A stretch of DNA of 33,617 nucleotides from Candidatus Poribacteria bacterium (lineage in GTDB: Bacteria; Poribacteria; WGA-4E; WGA-3G): positions 1 through 33,617 of the forward strand of contig JAJEDN010000009.1 in NCBI GenBank assembly GCA_022821495.1, in the 5' to 3' direction. Below the pieces are notes generated by a model that did not search any database, was not told the DNA's origin, and worked only from the letters and a program-made list of their open reading frames with translations. Within the stretch, counting starts at the first letter, position 1. Every line of letters starts with the position of its first letter. The position numbers and the translations under genes were made by a program. Shown here one piece after another: positions 14,595 to 22,674 of this stretch.

Positions 14595-17327
14595 CTACTG
14601 ATGGGTACGTTCAAAACGGAGCACGCCGCGATGTTCGGTGCCAACGTAAAAAGCATCTCCATCAACAACGAGAGATGTTATCGTATCTGGAATTTCGGGC
14701 ACAATTTGTTCCCAAGTCCCTGTTCCCTTTTCTAAGTAATAGATGCCGTCGTCATTCGCGCCATAAACAGCGTCCCCCCCTGTCGCTAACGCTTTAATGA
14801 TGACGCTTGCCCCCGCTTTATCGGTGATTGCATGCCAAACAACACCATCCATTGAATTGAAAACGCCTTTATCGGTTGCAACATGCACTGTCGCATCGGC
14901 AAGCACAATTTGATTGAAGTGCGCAACCGACTGCGGCAGGTTTGCTGTCCTGTCGTTCCAACTATCTCCGCCATTCAGCGATTGCCAGAGATGTCCATCC
15001 CGCTTACCGACATAGACGATTTCGCCTGATACTGCAAGTTTAAAACCGTGCCCAACGTTATCCTCTGACAGTTCGATAGTCTCTTCGACCCCTGTGTAGA
15101 ACCATTCAGTTTCACCGGGATTCCATCGGAAGAGTTTATAGTTGTATTCCATGTAAAACGTTTCACCACTGACAGCGAAGTCGCCCCACAAACCTTCCCA
15201 CATTAATTTGTATGCCAACGCGGCGTCTGCTTGGATTTGTATTAACTGTTTCAGGAAACGTTCTGCACCAAAATCTGGGTTCTCTTGTATGAGTTGGCTT
15301 GATAGCGAATCTGTACCAGAAGAGAGCGTAATTATCACACCTTGCCCCATTTGCCGTTCGTCTTTGAAATCGAAACTTCTGCCACCTAACACATGGCACA
15401 TCAGTCTTGTCGAATTAAAAGAAGGAGCGGTTTCTGAGATGGGGTTTAACACATTGCCGTCAGCAGATAACCGGAAAATAGCGGTGGAACCGCGCTGTAT
15501 TCCTTTCGCATAGAGTACCCCATCGGCTTCTACGACTTGAACAATGCGAGGTGTTTCTTTCGACAAGCGTCTATTAATTTCTAAGGCGAAGTTGACAGTA
15601 TCCCACGATCTACCGCCATCGGTTGACATGACAAGGTTTGGACCCACCCTCGCGTAAAGGGCAGTAGACGGATTTGATGCGGGACCCGCCACGAAACTGA
15701 CTAAACCGTCCACACGACTCTCAAACCTTGTATTAAATCGGTGCCATGTTTGACCGCCATCGGTAGAACGATGAATCCCAGTACTTCCACCCGTATAAAA
15801 TGTATTTTCGTCCAGTGCCACGGCACTCCCAACACTAAACCGCATCGGTGTAATACCTGAGGATTCTATAGAGCTCCACGTATTCCCACAATCAATGGAA
15901 CGCGCGACGACACCATCATCCTTCCCTATCAGTAAAAGCGTTTCGCCTGCAGCGAGCAGTGTCATGCTGGGTAAAACACCTATTAGCAGCGAGGTATCAG
16001 CAGGTGTTATGTCTGTCCATGCGTCGCCGCCATCGGAGGATCGAAATATCCACCACGAACGCTTCTCACTTTCCCACAATCGCTTAACATTTTCTCCCGG
16101 CGTTCCATCACCCGCCAAAATATTCACCGAGACAGCGACATAGATCTGGTCTTCGGACATCACTAAAGCGTTGACAGTCACAATGTCATCTACCGGCAAC
16201 GGTAAGTGTTCCCAAGAGCCTGCCTTAAGTCGGTAGACCCCAAAAGAAGTTCCGGTAAACAGCGTGTCGGGTCCCATCCGTAATGTGCGAATTCCAGCCT
16301 GTTCTATTGCGCGACTGTCCAAGCCATTGCTTATGTCTGTCCATGAATTGCCGGCATCATCGGATCGGAAAATACCCTTATCAAGGCAGAGATAAAAGGT
16401 TTCTTCCGTTATCATCAGTTCTCGTATATGCCCTTCTGGACATGGACCGATTGAATGCCATGTCGCACCGCTGTCAGTTGATGCAAACAATTCATGAGAT
16501 GACACAATATAGAGCGTATCATGGCGCGCCACTATAGAACTATTGTCATGGCTGTCTTGACGCGGAAAATCTGCGTTGACCAGTTGCCACGCCTCCTCGC
16601 CCGCTGGCAATTTGTAGAGACGCTCGTCTCCTATAACAGCATAAAGCTCCTTTTCGGCAGTCGCGGACAGGTTATTTACGGGATGTCGGATGCCGGGTTC
16701 GTTTGTTTGAATCCAATTCATGAGGTCCTCCATGAGATCGTCTACACGTTGAAAATCTCCCAAGGTTTGGTGAACTATCGCCTCTTCCTTTATTAACCGC
16801 TTCCGGGCGCGATGGAGCCGACTCTTAACCGTATTCGGCGATATGTCCAGAAAATCACCGATTTCTTCGCATGTCATTTCACTCAGGTAGTGAAGCATCA
16901 CCGCTGTCCGTTCACGTCCGGGTAATTTTTGAAGGAGGTATTCAACGATTTCGCGTTGCTTTTGCGTCGTCAACTTTTCAGTCTGTTCTGCTAAATACTG
17001 GGCATAGAACAGTGCCTCCATTTCTGATTGACGCATCGCCTCTAAAGACTGCATCGGAACCCTTTTCTCGCCAAGCCATGTCAGGAGGCAGCGAGTAGCA
17101 ATCATATAAAGCCACCCCGAAAACCGGTTCGGATCTCTCAGCGTGCCAAGTTTTTTGTAAGCCCTGAGAAAAGTATCCTGTGTAATTTCTTCGGCGACGT
17201 GGTAATCCTTGACCCGCCGCCATACGAATGTGTGTATCTGTTTTTCGTACTTTTTCACGAGCGTCGTAAAGGCATCAGCGTCGCCTGCCAAAATACGTTC
17301 GACCCATTTCGCGTCGTCGTTTTTCAT
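14595..17327 (-). CDS. ECF sigma factor fused to Asp-box beta-propeller (fusion A)
   Basis: GGAGG lies 6 nt before ATG. The protein has 910 residues. Residues 1-95 are sigma region 2 (DADAFTTLVKKYEKQIHTFV, EEITQDTFLRAYKKL, RFSGWLYMIA). Residues 115-183 are sigma region 4 (LPGRERTAVMLHYLSEMTCE, SPNTVKSRLHRARKRL). A linker of about 40 residues follows, then about 680 residues carrying at least seven Asp-box-like units: STDSGATW, SDDAGNSW, SSDGGDAW, SIDCGNTW, STDGGQTW, STDGGRSW, SLNGGDSW. These mark beta-propellers of the BNR/sortilin type. No membrane segment or signal peptide is visible, so the propeller should be cytoplasmic with the sigma part, perhaps replacing an anti-sigma factor as sensor. 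A paralog lies at 19150-21744. No anti-sigma gene is adjacent; permease genes flank it on both sides. Confidence 0.88.
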   Translation of the reverse strand: MKNDDAKWVERILAGDADAFTTLVKKYEKQIHTFVWRRVKDYHVAEEITQDTFLRAYKKLGTLRDPNRFSGWLYMIATRCLLTWLGEKRVPMQSLEAMRQSEMEALFYAQYLAEQTEKLTTQKQREIVEYLLQKLPGRERTAVMLHYLSEMTCEEIGDFLDISPNTVKSRLHRARKRLIKEEAIVHQTLGDFQRVDDLMEDLMNWIQTNEPGIRHPVNNLSATAEKELYAVIGDERLYKLPAGEEAWQLVNADFPRQDSHDNSSIVARHDTLYIVSSHELFASTDSGATWHSIGPCPEGHIRELMITEETFYLCLDKGIFRSDDAGNSWTDISNGLDSRAIEQAGIRTLRMGPDTLFTGTSFGVYRLKAGSWEHLPLPVDDIVTVNALVMSEDQIYVAVSVNILAGDGTPGENVKRLWESEKRSWWIFRSSDGGDAWTDITPADTSLLIGVLPSMTLLAAGETLLLIGKDDGVVARSIDCGNTWSSIESSGITPMRFSVGSAVALDENTFYTGGSTGIHRSTDGGQTWHRFNTRFESRVDGLVSFVAGPASNPSTALYARVGPNLVMSTDGGRSWDTVNFALEINRRLSKETPRIVQVVEADGVLYAKGIQRGSTAIFRLSADGNVLNPISETAPSFNSTRLMCHVLGGRSFDFKDERQMGQGVIITLSSGTDSLSSQLIQENPDFGAERFLKQLIQIQADAALAYKLMWEGLWGDFAVSGETFYMEYNYKLFRWNPGETEWFYTGVEETIELSEDNVGHGFKLAVSGEIVYVGKRDGHLWQSLNGGDSWNDRTANLPQSVAHFNQIVLADATVHVATDKGVFNSMDGVVWHAITDKAGASVIIKALATGGDAVYGANDDGIYYLEKGTGTWEQIVPEIPDTITSLVVDGDAFYVGTEHRGVLRFERTHQ

Positions 17328-17386
17328 CTGAATCCTCCAATCAATTATATTGGCTTGTGACGTGTGACAGGTATTATAGGCGGGGG

Positions 17387-17393
17387 GGTTGCA
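17387..17393 (-). promoter_or_regulatory. TGCAACC box upstream of sigma fusion A (candidate ECF -35)
   Basis: TGCAACC on the minus strand ends 60 nt before the start codon. The same heptamer lies 56 nt before the proposed start of fusion B (21800-21806). ECF promoters often carry an AAC-containing -35, so this may be an autoregulatory site. No shared -10 is clear. Confidence 0.35.
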
Positions 17394-17411
17394 AATTCGT
17401 AATTTTGTGTC

Positions 17412-18818
17412 TTAAATATCAACGCTGAAAAATTTCAGAAACGCTACAGTCGTCAATACAACTGCCAAGAAACAGAGCAGCAGTAAATCTACCATAGAGT
17501 GACGGACGGTTTCTGATAAACTCGTTTCTGTCATATCTGGCGGCGGGGAAATTTTTTGGGGTTTTGGTTGATCTGATCGCAGAAACCTCGCAAATTGATC
17601 GTCTGAAATTTCATGGAAATACTCTGACTCAAGCTGGTTATAATAACGCGTGCCTGTTTCAAAATAGGTGTCTCTTTTTATTTTTCCAGTCTCGGTTAAA
17701 TTCATAGCGACATAAATGAGCGAAGCTGTCGGTGTGATTCGGGAAAGGGTTTCTCCGACCGATTCTTGCCGCTTTTTTTCATGTTGATAGGCGCGTTCTA
17801 TTTCGCCGACTTGCTCCTGAAATTTCTGTCGATATTCGGCATCAATCGGTGCCCTGAGTGCCTTGATTTTCTCCTGATCCCTGCTGAGATTAATATCCCC
17901 TAAAACCCTCATTTTTTCTATAACCACTTGGTCCTTTTCTTCATTGAGGTTACTATTAATCGCCGTTTTTTCCATATAGACGCTCTGAATCGCGCGTGCC
18001 GGTGCAATAAATTTAGCGGTGAGGAACCCAACGCGTGGCGCGATCAACACGGCGAGCACCCAGACACTGAAAGCGACGATGAGTGCCGTCTTGGAATTAT
18101 CTAAATAGGTGGAAATTAAGGTGCCTATTGCAAAAAACACGCCAATGTAGAGCAACGAGACGAAGGTCAAACTGAGCACGCGTGGGAAAATGTCAGATTC
18201 ACCCAACGGAAACCCTTGCGAAACAAGCAAGAACAGACCCAACAGAAACGACACCAAAAACGGGACAACAAACACGATATATCCACCAATTAACTTGCTC
18301 CACAAGAACAGATCTCGGGGTAGCGCATTCGCTAAAGTTACCCGCAGCGTTCCGGCTTCTCTTTCCCCCGCAACAGCATCAAACGTGAACAAGAGTGCAA
18401 GTAGACTGAAGACAGTGCTGACAACAAATAAAAAATCCAGATTCCCTAAAGCAGAGGAGAGCGAGCCTTCCCCAAGTGATGTTGAGCCGTGTTTTACACC
18501 GTTGCGAGTCATCCCAAGGTAACCCGGAAGGGATGCCTCTAAACCTTTAGCAAACACACTTAAAGGTGTCGGTTCGAGAAAAAGTTTAGAGAATTCTGTA
18601 TCTGGCGCGGGCGGATCCCGAAGTGGATGAAGCGCAGCATCCATTTCTGAAACCGAGAGTTCGATAGCTGCCTGATAATTGACTTGGTTTTGGAGGTAAT
18701 TGCGGTAATTGATGTGCAAGGTAAGCGGCACGAGCAGAAGACACATCACGAGGAGCGCGACGAACCGGACGCTGAGAATATGATGCATCATCTCCTTTTG
18801 GATCAAGGTCAATAACAT
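17412..18818 (-). CDS. ABC-2 type permease C
   Basis: GAGGAA lies 6 nt before ATG 18818. The protein has 468 residues, with an N-terminal span near 17-36, a soluble loop, a membrane cluster starting at FLFVVSTVFSLLALLFTFDA, the diagnostic AVAGEREAGTLRVTLANALP and LWSKLIGG, a second large soluble loop rich in Glu/Lys/Gln (helical), and a last span (LLLLCFLAVVLTTVAFLKFF). The design is the same as permeases A and B, but it is closest to sigma fusion A, which starts 84 bp downstream. Together with fusion B upstream it forms one of two sigma-propeller/permease modules. No ATPase and no substrate clue are visible. Confidence 0.85.
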   Translation of the reverse strand: MLLTLIQKEMMHHILSVRFVALLVMCLLLVPLTLHINYRNYLQNQVNYQAAIELSVSEMDAALHPLRDPPAPDTEFSKLFLEPTPLSVFAKGLEASLPGYLGMTRNGVKHGSTSLGEGSLSSALGNLDFLFVVSTVFSLLALLFTFDAVAGEREAGTLRVTLANALPRDLFLWSKLIGGYIVFVVPFLVSFLLGLFLLVSQGFPLGESDIFPRVLSLTFVSLLYIGVFFAIGTLISTYLDNSKTALIVAFSVWVLAVLIAPRVGFLTAKFIAPARAIQSVYMEKTAINSNLNEEKDQVVIEKMRVLGDINLSRDQEKIKALRAPIDAEYRQKFQEQVGEIERAYQHEKKRQESVGETLSRITPTASLIYVAMNLTETGKIKRDTYFETGTRYYNQLESEYFHEISDDQFARFLRSDQPKPQKISPPPDMTETSLSETVRHSMVDLLLLCFLAVVLTTVAFLKFFSVDI

Positions 18819-18845
18819 GTTGAATTCCTCTTATTTTTTTTCGAT

Positions 18846-18930
18846 AGAACTTACGCATTTCCTCTTAAAGTCCCCCTACCCCCCTGATAAGGGGGGATAT
18901 GGGGGGTTGGGGGATTTAGGGGGTTAAATA
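18846..18930. mobile_element. Truncated MITE-like element, AGGACTTACGCA family
   Basis: The left end AGAACTTACGCA (18846-18857) and the core ATTTCCTCTTAAAGTCCCCC, CCCCTGATAAGGGG and TTTAGGGGGTTAAAT are present. The right terminal repeat is absent: the homology stops just before the tail of sigma fusion B (18946). This looks like a decayed or partly deleted copy. Confidence 0.5.
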
Positions 18931-18945
18931 CATCGAAATTACAGA

Positions 18946-19152
18946 TTAACGTTCCAAACGAAGCACACCACGATGCTCAGTGCCGACGTAAAAGGCATCT
19001 CCATCAACAACGAGAGATGTTATAGCATCCGGAATTTCAGGGACAATTTGTTCCCAAGTCCCCGTCTCCCTTTCTAAGTGATAGATACCGTCATCATTCG
19101 CGCCATAAACAGCACCCTCTGCTGCTGCTAACGCCTTAATGATGATGCTTTA
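18946..19152 (-). pseudogene. In-frame C-terminal tail of sigma fusion B after a premature stop
   Basis: The stop of fusion B (TAA at 19152-19150) falls where the paralog has Ala (GCA). After it the same frame continues for 67 codons without gap to a second stop (18948-18946), encoding SIIIKALAAAEGAVYGANDD through VGTEHRGVLRLER. This matches the paralog's last residues almost position by position. The tail completes the final propeller blade, so the gene is either recently damaged or read through. Confidence 0.8.
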
Positions 19153-21744
19153 TCCCGCTTTACCGGTGATCACATGCCAAACGACACCATCTATTGAATT
19201 GAAAACGCCTTTATCGGTTGCGACATGCACCATTGCGTCGGCAAAGACAATTTGACTGAAATGCTTAACCGACTGCGGCAGGCTCGATGTCCTATCGCTC
19301 CAACTATCTCCACCATCAATCGATTGTACGAGCTGCCCATCCCGCTTTCCGACATAAACGGTGTCTCCTGAAACAGCAATTTTAAAACGCTGCACCATGT
19401 TTTCACGTGTGAGTTCACAAGTCTCTTGGACACCCGTATCCGACCATCTTACGTCGCCCGGATTCCATCGGAAGAGTTTGTAGTTGTACTCCATGTAGTA
19501 CGTTTCTCCACTCACCGCGAAGTTGCCGTATAAACCTTCCAACATCAAGGCGTAAGCCAACTGGCGATCGCCTTGTTTTTGACCCAATAGTTTTAAAAAG
19601 CATTCTGCCCCAAATTTCGGATGCTCGCGTATGATCTGGGTTGATAAAGGCTCAACATCAGCGTCTGGGTCCGTAGAGCGAGTAAAGGTAATTTGTCCCT
19701 CTTGTTTCGGTAACTGATAAGAATCAAAGGGGAGTGTGACTTCCCCGAACACGTGCCACATAAGTCTTCCCGAATCTCGCGAAGGCGGTGTCGCTCCCTC
19801 AGTAAAAATGTATCCTTCAACAGCTTCTAAGCAATTTGTATCTGGTACCAAATGATAATAAGCCGTTTCAGAATTACGTCGAATTCCCTTTGCATATAGG
19901 ACACCGTCGGCTTCGGAAATCTGCACAATGAGCGGCGTGTCTTCCCTATCTTTAAGTTTCGCATTGAACTTTGGCACCTCAAGCGTATACCTGGGTCGTT
20001 GGATGTCAACAGCAGCCCACGAACTCCCTGCGTCTGTTGATTTGACGACACCCCCAACAACTGTGGCATATAGCACCTTAGATGCTTTTGAATTTGGACG
20101 CGTCTCTAAACCGATTAAGTTTTCCACACGGCACTCAAACTTGGTATTGAATCGGTGCCAAGTTTCACCGCCATCCCTTGATCGATGGATGCCAGTGCTG
20201 CCAGCGGTATAAAAGGTGTTTTCGTCTAAAGCGACAGCAGCACCCACACTAAACTGCATCTGTGTAATACCGGAAGCTTCTGTGGACCGCCAAGTGTTTC
20301 CACAGTCCGTTGAGCGCGCCACAACGCCTTCCTCTCCGCCTATCAGTAAGACGGTTTTTCCAGAGGCGACCAGTTTAATCCGCGGCAATGTTTTCTGCAT
20401 TAGATGCCGGGCATCCGTAGGCGTTATATCTGTCCAAGAATCCCCACCATCGGTGGATCGGAAGACCCACCACGAATCCTTACGCATGTCACACAAATTA
20501 TGGTAATTTTCCTCTGGTGTTCCGTCACCTTCCATGATATTTACTTCTACGGCGACATAGATATTGTCTTCAGCCACCACCAAAGAAGACACTACCACAG
20601 TATTGTCCACTGGCAACTGTAGATGCTCCCAAGTGCCTGTCTTGAAGCGGTAGACTCCCAGAGAGGTTCCAGTAAACAGCGTGTTTCCGCTCAACTGTAA
20701 TGTATAAATTCCCGATTTCTTTGTGAAGCGGTTGTCTAAACCGTCATTCATATTTTTCCACGATTTTCCAGCGTCATCAGATCGGAAAATACCCCCATTA
20801 AGGGTAACGTAAAAAGCATCTTCCGTAACCAGCAATTCCCTCACGTGTCCTTGCGGGCAAGGCCCGATAGCATTCCAAGTGTTGCCATCATCCGTTGATG
20901 CAAACAACGTCCCAGATGGAATTATATAGAGCGTGCCATCGTGTTCAGCAATGGGAACATCGCCTGCGGTCTCTTGACGCAAAAATTCTGCGTTAACAAG
21001 CTGCCATTCATTTTCATCCGCGGGTAATTTGTAGATATTCTCACAACCCATCACTGCGTAGAGCGTCTTATCCGATGTCTTCGTTAGCGTGCCGACTGGC
21101 ACCGCTACACCGGGTTCATTCATCTGGATCCACTCCATAATATTCGCCGTAAGATCGTCTGGAAGTTCAAAACCCCCTAATGTTTCGCGAACCATCAATT
21201 CTTCCTCCCTTAATCGTTTCCTCGCCCGATGCAGTCTACTCTTAATCGTATTCAAGGGTACATCCAAAAACTTGCCAATCTCTTCACAACGCATATCACC
21301 CAGATAGTGAAGGGTGATCACAGTCTGTTCATTCTCAGACAGTTTGTTGAGCAGGTGCTGTACAACCGCATGCCGTGTTTCATTGGCAATAGCGTCGCGC
21401 TGTTTCTCAAGATATTGGTTATAAGAAACGCTTTCCATCTCCGCTTCAGGCATGGCATCAAGAGATTCAATCGGAGGCTGCGTTTTTCGTAAACACGCCA
21501 AACAGCAATTCTTGACAATTGCATGCAGCCACGCGCCGAAACGATTTGGGTCTCTGAGCGTCCAAAGTTGTTGGTAAACCTTAAGAAAGGTATCCTGCGT
21601 AATCTCTTCGGCGAGATGGAAGTCCCCTAACTGCCGCCAAGCAAACGCGTGTATCTGCTTTTGATACTTTTTTACCAAAGCACTAAAAGCGTTTTGATCA
21701 CCCTCAAGAATCTGCTGAATTAATGTAACATCGTTACTTTGCAT
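19150..21744 (-). CDS. ECF sigma factor fused to Asp-box beta-propeller (fusion B, C-terminally truncated)
   Basis: The start is placed at the ATG 21744, which has GAGGAGG 5 nt upstream; an upstream in-frame ATG at 21786 has no such site and would add 14 residues absent from the paralog. The protein has 864 residues. Sigma region 2 (DQNAFSALVKKYQKQIHAFA, EEITQDTFLKVYQQL) and region 4 (LSENEQTVITLHYLGDMRCE, PLNTIKSRLHRARKRL) are intact. The propeller part carries STDDGNTW, SDDAGKSW, STDGGDSW, STDCGNTW, SRDGGETW, STDAGSSW and SIDGGDSW. Similarity to fusion A runs over the whole length, so they arose by duplication. It lacks the last 67-70 residues because of an in-frame TAA. It heads the minus-strand run and is followed by permease C. 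Confidence 0.85.
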   Translation of the reverse strand: MQSNDVTLIQQILEGDQNAFSALVKKYQKQIHAFAWRQLGDFHLAEEITQDTFLKVYQQLWTLRDPNRFGAWLHAIVKNCCLACLRKTQPPIESLDAMPEAEMESVSYNQYLEKQRDAIANETRHAVVQHLLNKLSENEQTVITLHYLGDMRCEEIGKFLDVPLNTIKSRLHRARKRLREEELMVRETLGGFELPDDLTANIMEWIQMNEPGVAVPVGTLTKTSDKTLYAVMGCENIYKLPADENEWQLVNAEFLRQETAGDVPIAEHDGTLYIIPSGTLFASTDDGNTWNAIGPCPQGHVRELLVTEDAFYVTLNGGIFRSDDAGKSWKNMNDGLDNRFTKKSGIYTLQLSGNTLFTGTSLGVYRFKTGTWEHLQLPVDNTVVVSSLVVAEDNIYVAVEVNIMEGDGTPEENYHNLCDMRKDSWWVFRSTDGGDSWTDITPTDARHLMQKTLPRIKLVASGKTVLLIGGEEGVVARSTDCGNTWRSTEASGITQMQFSVGAAVALDENTFYTAGSTGIHRSRDGGETWHRFNTKFECRVENLIGLETRPNSKASKVLYATVVGGVVKSTDAGSSWAAVDIQRPRYTLEVPKFNAKLKDREDTPLIVQISEADGVLYAKGIRRNSETAYYHLVPDTNCLEAVEGYIFTEGATPPSRDSGRLMWHVFGEVTLPFDSYQLPKQEGQITFTRSTDPDADVEPLSTQIIREHPKFGAECFLKLLGQKQGDRQLAYALMLEGLYGNFAVSGETYYMEYNYKLFRWNPGDVRWSDTGVQETCELTRENMVQRFKIAVSGDTVYVGKRDGQLVQSIDGGDSWSDRTSSLPQSVKHFSQIVFADAMVHVATDKGVFNSIDGVVWHVITGKAG

Positions 21745-21799
21745 AAGTGCCTCCTCATCGAATTCCCTCATGATATAAGGATACATTCAAGAAGCAAAA

Positions 21800-21806
21800 G
21801 GTTGCA
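21800..21806 (-). promoter_or_regulatory. TGCAACC box upstream of sigma fusion B (candidate ECF -35)
   Basis: This is the same heptamer and nearly the same distance from the start (56 nt) as for fusion A. The DNA around the two boxes is otherwise dissimilar, which favours function over simple duplication. It remains a weak, untested call. Confidence 0.35.
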
Positions 21807-21887
21807 TAACAGGCATTTTTTTTTAAAAAAGCAGTTAGCCTATAGAATTTTCTTTGAAAAAGGTCTTACACTGGGGGTGATTTTGGT

Positions 21888-22562
21888 TTATAGTAGAGTT
21901 TGTGCCTTTTCAAAATCTTCTGGTGTGTTAACGTTGAAAAACGAATGACCTTCAGAATCGTAGGTTTTCCAAATTTCTGGCGCGAGGGTCAGGATATTCG
22001 CGCGTTCCTGAAGCGCATGGACGCGCAAGTCAGATTCTTGTAGCATCAGTTCAATGATAGGCAAGCAACGTTTGGAATAGGTGGCACACAACGTTTGGAG
22101 GGTAATCGGTGCGTCCTTGTTGTCAGAAGGAGGTGCTTTGTAGGTATAGGGCATTACGGCATCATATTCATCCAAAACCGAGACAAGATAAGTGAGCAAA
22201 TTCGGCACTAAAAACGGACTATCGCATGCGACACAGAGCACAGTGTCGTATGAAGCGTGCGTCAAACCGGTATAGATACCGCCTAACGCGCCAGCGTCCG
22301 GCACACTATCGCTGTGCATCGGTAAACCGAGGTGTGCATATTCAGCTGGATTATTGGTGATCAGCAGGAGTTCGTCTGTGACAAGGCGCATACGGCGAAT
22401 AACATGCGCAATCAGTGGGCTGTCGCCGAGTGGTAGCAACGCCTTATTCCGTCCCATCCGCCGACTCTTACCACCAGCAAGGATAACACCTGTGATCGGA
22501 ACCGACTTTTGTAGGGGCGAGGTCACCTCGTCCCTACGCTGCACGTTCAATGACACCGACAA
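21888..22562 (-). CDS. mobA: Molybdenum cofactor guanylyltransferase
   Basis: MobA attaches GMP to molybdopterin to form the guanine dinucleotide cofactor. The nucleotide-binding signature LAGGKSRRMGRNK (28-40), PDAGALGGIYTGL, ACDSPF and the end NVNTPEDFEKA are all present. Length (224, or about 205 without the extra N-terminus) fits the family. The start is odd: the first frame-compatible start is TTG 22562, and residues 1-19, including RRDEVTSPLQK, are encoded by an 82-bp duplicated segment that ends in a 27-bp palindrome. Real MobA homology begins at ITGVILAGG, so the N-terminus is probably a recent extension or the start lies at a GTG further in. No other molybdopterin genes are in the window. 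Confidence 0.88.
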   Translation of the reverse strand: MSVSLNVQRRDEVTSPLQKSVPITGVILAGGKSRRMGRNKALLPLGDSPLIAHVIRRMRLVTDELLLITNNPAEYAHLGLPMHSDSVPDAGALGGIYTGLTHASYDTVLCVACDSPFLVPNLLTYLVSVLDEYDAVMPYTYKAPPSDNKDAPITLQTLCATYSKRCLPIIELMLQESDLRVHALQERANILTLAPEIWKTYDSEGHSFFNVNTPEDFEKAQTLL

Positions 22563-22674
22563 TTAACTCACCTACCTGTTGCAGACCCGCCAACTTTTGT
22601 AGGGGCGAGGTCGCCTCGTCCCTACGCTGCACGTTCAATGACACCGACAATTAACTCACCTACCTGTTGCAGAC
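22505..22674. repeat. 82-bp tandem duplication at the peptidase/mobA junction
   Basis: Copy 1 (22505-22586) and copy 2 (22593-22674) differ at one visible position, with 6 bp between them. Each holds a 27-bp palindrome (22511-22537; 22599-22625) plus 45-50 bp that in copy 2 encode the end of the M28 peptidase (QVGELIVGVIERAA, stop). Copy 1 is a non-functional replica of that 3' end in which the mobA start lies. The palindrome in copy 2 supplies the peptidase stop codon TAG. Confidence 0.9.

Noticed and set aside
17362..17372. TGTCACA and CGTC upstream of sigma fusion A as an ECF41-type promoter
   Set aside because: The two motifs abut instead of being about 16 bp apart and have no counterpart upstream of fusion B.
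18858..18925. Hairpin-rich DNA after fusion B as a dedicated transcription terminator
   Set aside because: It is the core of the repeated element family and lacks a proper U tract in the direction of transcription.
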